DNA from: an uncultured Clostridia bacterium
GTDB lineage: Bacteria; Bacillota; Clostridia; UBA1381
Reading direction: 5' to 3'
DNA length: 37,392 nt
NCBI GenBank assembly: GCA_910579415.1
Contig: CAJTUY010000003.1
Location: 52,924 to 90,315, forward strand
Shown: one piece after another, positions 30,469 through 37,392 of the stretch
Position numbering within the stretch: the first letter of the stretch is position 1
Layout of the letters: every line of letters begins with the position of its first letter
Translations under genes and position numbers: made by a program
Notes under the pieces: model-generated
Database searches by the model: none
Told to the model about the DNA's origin: nothing
Seen by the model: only the letters and a program-made list of their open reading frames with translations

Positions 30469-32229
30469 ATGCAGGAAGAAAAACAGATGAAAATGGGGTA
30501 TTTGATAAAGCGTTTTCTGCCTTATTTTAAAAAATACAAATGGATACTTATTCTTGACCTTATATGCGCGTCGCTTACTACGGTATGCGAGCTTGTATTT
30601 CCCATGCTTGTGCGTTACATAACCGATATGGGAATTAACAATATTGCAGGGCTGACGGTAGGGATAATACTTAAAATCGGTTTGTTTTATCTTGTATTGA
30701 GAATAATTGACTCTGCGGCTAATTTCTATATGGCGGATACGGGTCATATTATGGGCGCAAGGATTGAAACTGATATGCGCCGTGATTTGTTTGCGCATCT
30801 TAATACACTGTCACATTCGTATTATTCCGAGCATAAGGTCGGTCAGATTATGGCAAGAATTACAAGCGACTTGTTTGATATAACCGAGTTTGCACATCAC
30901 TGTCCGGAGGAATTTTTTATTGCGGGACTTAAAATAATTGTGTCGTTTATTATCCTGTGCGGTGTTAATATACCGCTTACTCTGATAATTTTTGCGTCGC
31001 TGCCTCTTATATTCTGTTTTGTCAAGTTCTTTAACACGCGTATGCGCAGAGCTTTTAAAAAACAGCGTAATCAGATAGGCGAAATAAATTCACAGGTGGA
31101 GGATTCACTTCTGGGAATACGCGTAGTAAAATCATTTGCCAACGAGGATATTGAACAGGAGAAATTCGAGGACGGAAACAAAAAGTTTCTTGACACGAAA
31201 AAACTCGGATATTTTTACATGGCAGGCTTCCATACCTCCAACAGAGCGTTTGAGGGTGTGATGTATCTTGTGGTTGTTGTTGCGGGCGCGCTGTTTATGA
31301 TACACGGTACCGTATCTCCTGCCGACCTTACGGCATATCTTTTGTACGTCAGCACACTGCTTGCAACTTTAAGAACAATAATTCAGTTTACAGAGCAGTT
31401 CCAGCGCGGTATGACAGGTATTGAACGCTTCCTTGAAATTATGGACGCGCCGTCGGATATTACAGAAAAGGAAAACGCAAAGGAGCTTAAAAACGTACAG
31501 GGAAATATTAAATTTGAGAATGTAGGTTTTCATTACAGTGATGATAATACGGAAATTCTGTCGCATATAAATCTCGACATTAAAAAGGGCGACAGCGTTG
31601 CACTTGTCGGACCTTCGGGCGGCGGAAAGACAACGCTTTGCAATCTGATTCCGCGTTTTTACGATACAACTGAAGGACGTATTCTTATAGACGGTACGGA
31701 TATAAGGGATGTTACTCTTAAATCCCTGCGAAATTCAATAGGAGTAGTTCAGCAGGATGTATATCTGTTTTCGGGTACTGTCTATGAAAACATATCATAC
31801 GGACTGCCTGAGGCGTCGCGTGAGGACGTAATTAGAGCCGCAAAGCTTGCAGGCGCGCATGAGTTTATTTCAGCGTTGCCGGAAGGATATGATACATATG
31901 TAGGCGAAAGGGGAGTTAAGCTGTCGGGCGGTCAGAAGCAGAGAATAAGCATTGCAAGGGTATTTTTGAAAAATCCGCCGATACTTATTCTGGACGAGGC
32001 TACAAGCGCGCTTGACAATGAGAGTGAAAAGATAGTTCAGGATTCTTTGGAAAAGCTTGCCGAAGGCAGAACGGTATTTACTATCGCTCACAGACTTACC
32101 ACTATACGTAACGCAAATATGATACTTGTGCTTACAGAAAACGGAATTGAGGAGCAGGGTACGCATAAGGAGCTTATTGATAAGGGCGGCTTGTATTATA
32201 ATTTGTACAGTATGTATGCTTCATTATAA
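30469..32229 (+). CDS. ABC transporter, fused permease and ATPase (exporter type)
   Basis: The 586-residue half-transporter has six predicted transmembrane helices (about residues 20-310) and a C-terminal ATPase with Walker A GPSGGGKTT, the LSGGQKQRISIAR signature, Walker B ILILDEATSALD and the switch His in FTIAHRLTT. It resembles multidrug/lipid exporters that act as homodimers. AAAGGAG precedes the ATG. The pectin lyase follows after 23 bases, so the two could share a transcript, though the lyase has its own Sec signal. Confidence 0.93.
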   Translation: MQEEKQMKMGYLIKRFLPYFKKYKWILILDLICASLTTVCELVFPMLVRYITDMGINNIAGLTVGIILKIGLFYLVLRIIDSAANFYMADTGHIMGARIETDMRRDLFAHLNTLSHSYYSEHKVGQIMARITSDLFDITEFAHHCPEEFFIAGLKIIVSFIILCGVNIPLTLIIFASLPLIFCFVKFFNTRMRRAFKKQRNQIGEINSQVEDSLLGIRVVKSFANEDIEQEKFEDGNKKFLDTKKLGYFYMAGFHTSNRAFEGVMYLVVVVAGALFMIHGTVSPADLTAYLLYVSTLLATLRTIIQFTEQFQRGMTGIERFLEIMDAPSDITEKENAKELKNVQGNIKFENVGFHYSDDNTEILSHINLDIKKGDSVALVGPSGGGKTTLCNLIPRFYDTTEGRILIDGTDIRDVTLKSLRNSIGVVQQDVYLFSGTVYENISYGLPEASREDVIRAAKLAGAHEFISALPEGYDTYVGERGVKLSGGQKQRISIARVFLKNPPILILDEATSALDNESEKIVQDSLEKLAEGRTVFTIAHRLTTIRNANMILVLTENGIEEQGTHKELIDKGGLYYNLYSMYASL

Positions 32230-32252
32230 ATAAAAAAGAGAGGAGAAAGGAT

Positions 32253-35030
32253 ATGAACAAAAAAATTATTGCAGGTATTTTATCGGCGGTGATGCTGACG
32301 GGCGCGAATGTATTTGCGGCTGACTTCGGTATAGGCGAAAAATACGAGGCGCAGGAGGATGCGGCGGCAAAAGAACAAACGCAAAAGCTATACGAAAACC
32401 GACCGGCGATTTTAAAACAGGCGGAGGACTTAAATCGTGGACTTGTTGCTGTACCGGCTAAAGATGGCGGTATACTGGTAAGCTGGCGTTATCTTGGCAC
32501 TGACCCAAGTGACACATACGTTGAGCTGTACAGGAATGATGAAAAAATAATTGCAAGAATAACCGACACTACGAATTATGTAGATAAAGATGGAAAAAGC
32601 GGAGATAAATATAAATTAGTTATTTTTGAAAATCCCCAAGTGAAAACAGATGTTTTTGTTGCTTTTGATACTGCTGAATGTACCGCGTGGGATAAGGAAT
32701 ATATGTCAATCCCCGTTAAAAAGTACGACAAGGGCAATTACATTATTGATGACGCGTCTGTCGGCGACCTTGACGGTGACGGTGAATATGAAATAATTGT
32801 GCGCCGCACACCTGCGGACTATTTTAATCAAATGCAGGTGGAAACTAATCCTGACACAAAAGAGGTTACAAAGGTAATTGACACGCGTGAGGCATATCCG
32901 CTTGTGGAAGCATATAAAATGGACGGCACGCATATGTGGACGCTCGACATAGGCAAAAACGAGGCAAACGAAATTGACGTTAACTTCCTGGTATATGACT
33001 TTGACGGCGATGGCAAAGCGGAGGTAGTTATGCGTTCATACGACGGTATGACCGACGGTAAAGGCAATAAAATCGGCGTTGCCGACGCGGACTGGACAAA
33101 GAGTCTTCAGAAACAGAAGGACAGACAGTACCTTGCAGAAGGCAATGAGTACCTGTCGGTATTTGACGGTCAGACAGGCGCGGAAATTGCTCGCACAGAG
33201 CTTTTGCCGAAGCGTGACCCGCTTTCAAGCTGGGCGTCAAAATATAAGGATACTTCTCGCCTTACAAAGCGCGCAAGTCATTATCTTCTGTCAACCGCAT
33301 ACCTCAACGGTGAAACACCGAGTATTGTAATGCTTCGCGGCGCGTGGGACGCAGTAAAGGTTGCCGCGTGGGACTATAAGGACGGTAAATTTACCGAGCT
33401 TTGGCAGTACGATTCGGGCGATACGCAGACGACGGACAATATGTATAACGCAGGTTATCACAGCATGGCGGTTGCCGATATTGACTTTGACGGTAAGGAC
33501 GAAATCCTATCGGGTGCGGGCGCAATTGATGATAACGGTAAGTTTATGTATGCCATATATGCAGACATAGGTGGCGAAAAAATAAAGCTTTGTCACGGCG
33601 ATGCATTTGACGCTGCAAAAATGACGCCTGATTATGACGGTTACTATATTTGGGCATGTCACGAAACAAAGGAACTGCCTGCAAATATAGACCTTCACGA
33701 TGCGCGTACAGGACAGGTAATATACGGCTTTAACAAACCGAAGGACACAGGACGTTCACGTGCGGCTGATATTGACCCGACCAGCAAGGGCTGGGAGGTA
33801 TGGGGTTCAACGGGAACTCCATTGATGTCATATAACGGAACACAGCTTGTTTCGGGTGTTGCCGCCGAGCTTGAACCGTCGCTTAAAGACCTGACTATTG
33901 CGCTTGGCAGCGGTGAAACTCTTGCAGACGGCTGGAATACCTTCCGTTACCGTTATGCAGACGGCAGTTTTATGAAGAATGACGAAGGACAGGTGATTTC
34001 AACCACGCTTCCTATGAATTTCAAGGCATTCTGGGACGGTGATTTGTTAAGTGAATTTGTGGACGGTACAACAATTTCAAAATACAACTGGAACGACAAA
34101 TGCGTAGATATTCTCTATGAGGCGGCAGGCTGCGCGTCTAACGGCGGCACAAAAGCCGTACCGTGTCTTACAGCCGATATTTTCGGCGATTGGCGCGAGG
34201 AAATTATATGGCGCGACGTAAACAATACAGAGCTTAGAATTTACGCTACTCCGTATGAAACATATTACAAAATCCCAACGCTTATGCACGATATAACATA
34301 CCGTCAGGCGATTGCCTGGCAGAACAACCATTACAACCAGCCTGCAAATACGAGTTTTTATATGGGCGCTGAAACAGAAACAGTGCCTGCGCCTGAGATA
34401 AAGACAACATCAGGCAAGGTAAACCCAGACTTGCAGGCGGCGGATAAAAAGCATCTTGAATTGCCGATTGACATGCAGTCAAGTACTATTCCATATCCAT
34501 TTATTGATATTGTTTCACATTGGGCAAAGGATTATATTTCAGAGATGTTCAAGCAAGGAATCATAAACGGTATGACTGATACAACTTTTGTTCCCGACGG
34601 AAAAGTCACAAAGGGTCAGTTTGCAACGCTTATTGTAAACGCTCTCGGACTGCCCGTTGCAAAAACAGAGGAGGGCGCGCACTGGGCAAAAGTATATGCA
34701 GACGTGGCTAAAGAAGCAAAGCTTGTTGACGAGCATATTGCGCTTGATACCAACGCCGACCTTGACGCGCCGATTACGCGTGAGGAAATGGCGTCAATGG
34801 TTACAAGAGCCGCAAAATATAAGAATGTCACCGCTCCCGAAAATGAGAAAGCGGTTATGCATGATTTTGAAACAATCGCAGAGTGGGCGCAGAACGATGT
34901 TAACAATGCTGTAATTTTAGGAACTATCACAGGCTTTGAGGACGGTACATTCCGTCCGAAGGAAACAGCAACGCGCGCGCATGCGGCGGTTATGCTTAGT
35001 AAACTTGTTGTTCTTACAGAGAATAAATAA
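32253..35030 (+). CDS. Rhamnogalacturonan lyase (PL11) with C-terminal SLH domains
   Basis: The 925-residue protein has a signal peptide (IIAGILSAVMLTGANVFA, cut near residue 22). A small beta domain (about 58-140) is followed by the PL11 beta-propeller, which shows calcium-type repeats GDLDGDGEYEIIV, YDFDGDGKAEVVM and DIDFDGKDEILS, and FGDWREEIIWRD. It should cleave the rhamnogalacturonan-I backbone of pectin. From about residue 750 three S-layer homology modules (SHWAKDYISEMFKQGIING, AHWAKVYADVAKEAKLVD, and AEWAQNDVNNAVILG...FRPKETATRAHAAVML) should hold it on the cell wall. AGAGGAGAAAGG precedes the ATG. Confidence 0.92.
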   Translation: MNKKIIAGILSAVMLTGANVFAADFGIGEKYEAQEDAAAKEQTQKLYENRPAILKQAEDLNRGLVAVPAKDGGILVSWRYLGTDPSDTYVELYRNDEKIIARITDTTNYVDKDGKSGDKYKLVIFENPQVKTDVFVAFDTAECTAWDKEYMSIPVKKYDKGNYIIDDASVGDLDGDGEYEIIVRRTPADYFNQMQVETNPDTKEVTKVIDTREAYPLVEAYKMDGTHMWTLDIGKNEANEIDVNFLVYDFDGDGKAEVVMRSYDGMTDGKGNKIGVADADWTKSLQKQKDRQYLAEGNEYLSVFDGQTGAEIARTELLPKRDPLSSWASKYKDTSRLTKRASHYLLSTAYLNGETPSIVMLRGAWDAVKVAAWDYKDGKFTELWQYDSGDTQTTDNMYNAGYHSMAVADIDFDGKDEILSGAGAIDDNGKFMYAIYADIGGEKIKLCHGDAFDAAKMTPDYDGYYIWACHETKELPANIDLHDARTGQVIYGFNKPKDTGRSRAADIDPTSKGWEVWGSTGTPLMSYNGTQLVSGVAAELEPSLKDLTIALGSGETLADGWNTFRYRYADGSFMKNDEGQVISTTLPMNFKAFWDGDLLSEFVDGTTISKYNWNDKCVDILYEAAGCASNGGTKAVPCLTADIFGDWREEIIWRDVNNTELRIYATPYETYYKIPTLMHDITYRQAIAWQNNHYNQPANTSFYMGAETETVPAPEIKTTSGKVNPDLQAADKKHLELPIDMQSSTIPYPFIDIVSHWAKDYISEMFKQGIINGMTDTTFVPDGKVTKGQFATLIVNALGLPVAKTEEGAHWAKVYADVAKEAKLVDEHIALDTNADLDAPITREEMASMVTRAAKYKNVTAPENEKAVMHDFETIAEWAQNDVNNAVILGTITGFEDGTFRPKETATRAHAAVMLSKLVVLTENK

Positions 35031-35042
35031 ATTAAAATTTAT

Positions 35043-35076
35043 AGCCGTTTCCGAATTTTTCGGAAACGGCTTTTTG
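35043..35076 (+). terminator. Terminator after the pectin lyase
   Basis: AGCCGTTTCCGA and TCGGAAACGGCT form a strong stem followed by TTTTTGTTT. It may also serve the converging gene. Confidence 0.88.
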
Positions 35077-35100
35077 TTTAAGTAACCGTTGATTTACAGC

Positions 35101-36702
35101 CTATTCAAACACATCAGGCGCTAATGTTTTTAATTGCGCTAGCGGCCTCATTGAATTAAATGTATTCCATACAAATGCTTTTACGCTTCCGACTTTCTTT
35201 TCCTGCGCGGGAACATTAAAGCCGAAGGAATACTCGCCGTCAACTGCAAATTTTGCCTTTACATAGTCAATGCTCATCAATGCGCCGCTCTCGTCATAGA
35301 CAGCGACAAACAAATAGTCCTTTTCGTCGCGTTCCTCTGTTTTTATCATATCCGCTTCAACGATAAAGCTCTTGTTTTGTTCGGGTAAAATTATTTCATT
35401 TCCGCTTGTGTCCGTGAACCGTAAGCCTGTGATTTGATAGGGATATATAGGTATTGTTTCTTTGTCAACGGTATATGTATATGTCGCTTCACCTATCAGA
35501 TAGGAAGTATTGGGAGCTAAGCAATCCACCCATGATTTAATGGTGACAACCGTATCTTCTTTTATTGTAAGAGTGACATCGGAATATTCATATTTAAAAC
35601 CGCCGTCGTTTATGGAATAAGCAACATGCGCTCCTGACGGTGTTAAAGTCACTTTTGTTCCATACGGAACAATGCCGCTTTCTACATTTGCTGTCGGCGG
35701 TGCAACTATAACCTCAACAGGAGGAATTGACGGAGTTGGAATTGGAGATATGGTTGGCACAGCGGTCGGTTTGACGGTTGGCTTTGGTGTCGCAGTTGGC
35801 GTTGCTGTCGGTTTGGGACTGTCTTTGATTACCAAATGTGTGTACGAATACTTACCGTCGGAATCCACCGCAAACAAACAATACGTGCCAGCTTTATTTA
35901 CGGTATACTGCGCTTCCTTAAACGGCTCTCCGTCCGCATATTCTTTGCTTCCGACAAGCAGACCGTTGCTTACATAGTATTGACATTCATCTTCTGTCAT
36001 CTCATCGTATTGCTCGTTATAAGGATACTTGTAAAACGAACCCGGAGGTGCGACTTTATGTCCCGTAAGAGTATATTTTTTCAGGCTCTTGTCTTTCCCG
36101 CACTCAATATCCTTTACGGTTATAATTCCTGTGTATTCGCCGTCGCTTTCCACCGCCGTAACGTACGGTATCGGACGCTCAATTTCCGCTTCCGTAACGT
36201 TCGCGCGTTCTATGTATTCGGGGCTTTCGCTGTCCGACACCCATCCGCAGAAGAGATATGTGCCGTTTATTGTAACATCCATTTCAAAGGTAACAACGTC
36301 CCTTTTCTGCGCGCTGTGCCAGTACTCCTGATATATGCCGTTGTTTCCGTATGTTCTCGGATTTATTACTCTTTCTTTGTCCTTATTTTCGCTATATACC
36401 TGCCATAAGTCCGCGTCCGCGTCAAGTAAATCCACTCTTAGCCACGCTTCTTTTACAAATTCGTTTTTATTTGCAAAATTTTTATTGGGACTTGCATAGC
36501 TGTTGAACGCCGCCTTCAGCCTCACAGGGCAGTCTGTACGCAAAAAATCATCATAATAATCGTCAAGCGTTTTGGTTACGACAATCCCCCGCGAGGTATC
36601 GTCAGGCTCGGCGGTCGGCACAGTATCGGCAAATACGGTGAATACTCCGAACATTGACAAAATAATGCAAAGTGTTGTGAATAGTGAAATTAGTTTTTTC
36701 AT
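35101..36702 (-). CDS. Secreted multi-domain protein with Pro/Thr linker
   Basis: The 533-residue protein has a signal peptide (LISLFTTLCIILSMFGVFTVFA, cut near residue 25). An unrecognised N-terminal region (about 40-295) ends in a strand-rich module with YTVNKAGTYCLFAVDSDGKYSYTHL. A Pro/Thr-rich linker (296-328) leads to a chitobiase C-terminal-like module (about 335-410, PTANVESGIVPYGTKVTL ... AYSINDGG). The C-terminal module (about 420-533) ends with GSVKAFVWNTFNSMRPLAQ, a type found at the ends of clostridial secreted carbohydrate enzymes. No catalytic domain is recognised. GGGAGG precedes the ATG. Confidence 0.85.
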   Translation of the reverse strand: MKKLISLFTTLCIILSMFGVFTVFADTVPTAEPDDTSRGIVVTKTLDDYYDDFLRTDCPVRLKAAFNSYASPNKNFANKNEFVKEAWLRVDLLDADADLWQVYSENKDKERVINPRTYGNNGIYQEYWHSAQKRDVVTFEMDVTINGTYLFCGWVSDSESPEYIERANVTEAEIERPIPYVTAVESDGEYTGIITVKDIECGKDKSLKKYTLTGHKVAPPGSFYKYPYNEQYDEMTEDECQYYVSNGLLVGSKEYADGEPFKEAQYTVNKAGTYCLFAVDSDGKYSYTHLVIKDSPKPTATPTATPKPTVKPTAVPTISPIPTPSIPPVEVIVAPPTANVESGIVPYGTKVTLTPSGAHVAYSINDGGFKYEYSDVTLTIKEDTVVTIKSWVDCLAPNTSYLIGEATYTYTVDKETIPIYPYQITGLRFTDTSGNEIILPEQNKSFIVEADMIKTEERDEKDYLFVAVYDESGALMSIDYVKAKFAVDGEYSFGFNVPAQEKKVGSVKAFVWNTFNSMRPLAQLKTLAPDVFE

Positions 36703-36736
36703 TGGTTAACCTCCCTTTCGTTTCTGCATTAAAAAA

Positions 36737-36761
36737 TGCGTGGCTTACACTAAACCACGCA
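36737..36761 (-). terminator. Terminator-like hairpin in the leader of the secreted protein
   Basis: Minus-strand TGCGTGGTTTA pairs with TAAGCCACGCA around GTG and runs into TTTTTT, 28 bases or so before the ATG of the secreted protein. It could end a short upstream transcript or act as an attenuator. Confidence 0.7.
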
Positions 36762-36915
36762 CAAAAACGCGGCTTAGATTTAATGTTACCACACATTTTC
36801 ATTATCAAATACAAAATATTGCTAAAAAGATATTCAATATAAAGGTATTTTTATAAAGCCTGCGTTTTTTACAATTATATTTTACCTCTTTTGTACCCTT
36901 TTGTAAAGTGGTGTA

Positions 36916-37044
36916 TTATAACGAAACAACCACATAGCCACTATATTTTTTGAGTGTATGAGCCAATTTCAAGTGATGTAGAGTGTTGAGGTTTTTTCTG
37001 TTGTTTTCTATTGTTTGAGAAAAAGCTGTCCATTTCTTGTCCAT
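36916..37044 (-). CDS. Possible 42-residue small ORF in the leader
   Basis: The frame starts with MDKKWTAFSQTIENNRKN and ends with YSGYVVVSL. It lies downstream of a consensus promoter (37112-37140) but has only a weak AAAGAGA ribosome binding site, and I recognise no family. It may be a leader peptide, a gene remnant or chance. Confidence 0.25.
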   Translation of the reverse strand: MDKKWTAFSQTIENNRKNLNTLHHLKLAHTLKKYSGYVVVSL

Positions 37045-37066
37045 TTTTTCTCTTTAATAAATGTAA

Positions 37067-37098
37067 AATAGTCCTACTATTAAAGTAAGGACTATTTC
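37067..37098 (-). repeat. Hairpin at the 5' end of the leader transcript
   Basis: Minus-strand AAATAGTCCT pairs with AGGACTATTT. It starts a few bases after the expected transcription start, so it could be a 5' stabilising stem; as a terminator of the neighbouring membrane gene it has a weak T tract. Confidence 0.5.
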
Positions 37099-37111
37099 GC
37101 TTGTCATATAT

Positions 37112-37140
37112 ATTATAATATAACTTTTGTATGCTGTCAA
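37112..37140 (-). promoter_or_regulatory. Consensus promoter reading into the 36.7-37.1 kb leader
   Basis: Minus-strand TTGACA (37135-37140) and TATAAT (37112-37117) are 17 bases apart. The nearest large gene downstream is the secreted protein, about 400 bases away. The remaining sequence of 36762-36915 is AT-rich and I see nothing further in it. Confidence 0.85.
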
Positions 37141-37167
37141 ATTTTTTTTATGCGGCGGCGGTAAGTG

Positions 37168-37392
37168 TTATTGAATAGTTTTTGTTTTACTGCTACTAAC
37201 ACCCCACAAAATTCCCATAATAATACTGACTGGTATTGTTAGGATTGCGGAGATAAAGAAAACATCATAGGGAGATATAATACTCACCACCACTAACAAA
37301 GCACAAATTCCCCATATAATAGTTATTATGCTATATTTTTTAAAATCTGTTCCCTTTGCAAATAAGAGTATTCCTACAATTATTAGTACAAT
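37168..37392 (-). CDS. Membrane protein, C-terminal part
   Basis: The frame enters from the right edge and codes 74 residues before TAA at 37168. It shows about three hydrophobic helices (IVLIIVGILLF, a stretch starting IITIIWGICALLVVVSII, and SAILTIPVSIIMGILWGV) with a short basic loop (AKGTDFKKY) and a polar tail. It is a small integral membrane protein of unknown function; its start is outside the window. Confidence 0.7.
   Translation of the reverse strand: MVLIIVGILLFAKGTDFKKYSIITIIWGICALLVVVSIISPYDVFFISAILTIPVSIIMGILWGVSSSKTKTIQ

Noticed and set aside
30214..30798. Minus-strand 194-codon frame between the membrane protein and the ABC exporter
   Set aside because: It covers both divergent promoters and the exporter 5' end in the antisense direction and has a low-complexity basic composition.
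35836..36408. Plus-strand 190-codon frame
   Set aside because: It is antisense to the secreted protein, which has a signal peptide, a recognisable linker and domains; the antisense frame has none.

Overview
This window reads as a chromosomal segment of a low-GC Gram-positive anaerobe of the class Clostridia. The support is consensus -35/-10 promoters with 17-bp spacers, strong GGAGG ribosome binding sites, a two-cluster ferredoxin, a clostripain-family lipoprotein, RicT and DnaD-type genes, and a surface-anchored (SLH) rhamnogalacturonan lyase. The last feature recalls gut pectin degraders such as Monoglobus, but that placement is inference.

1-13.2 kb (+ strand): recX (3' end), rimO, pgsA and hisIE. 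A purine cluster follows (purE, purM, purN, a PurO-type IMP cyclohydrolase, a free-standing AICAR transformylase, purD), with small accessory genes between its members, including yjdF with its own yjdF riboswitch. Then come a dCMP deaminase, a GH3 hexosaminidase lipoprotein and a DnaD-like protein. purF, purL, purC and purB are absent here.

13.2-18.8 kb (accessory): a small XRE regulator, a DUF6514-like protein, two tRNA-Pro, tRNA-Trp, an exported protein, then five single minus-strand genes (GNAT, Nudix, GNAT, DUF3795, nucleotidyltransferase) ending at tRNA-Leu. Each of the five has its own promoter and terminator. Three of the spacers are copies of one terminator-plus-promoter repeat, and two share a further identical 30-bp tail.

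18.8-26.7 kb (- strand): argD-argF-GNAT behind ArgR-like boxes; hflX-yigZ-exported protein-trxA; and thiC-hisH behind a TPP riboswitch.

26.7-37.4 kb: a clostripain-like lipoprotein that has lost both catalytic residues, a ferredoxin, a membrane protein with ricT, a divergent ABC exporter, the PL11-SLH pectin lyase, a secreted multi-domain protein with a long structured leader, and a membrane protein cut by the window end.

Much of the metabolism converges on AIR and AICAR. PurM makes AIR, PurE and ThiC consume it, HisH (with HisF) releases AICAR, and the transformylase and cyclohydrolase turn AICAR into IMP. Two riboswitches (yjdF, TPP) sit on this node.
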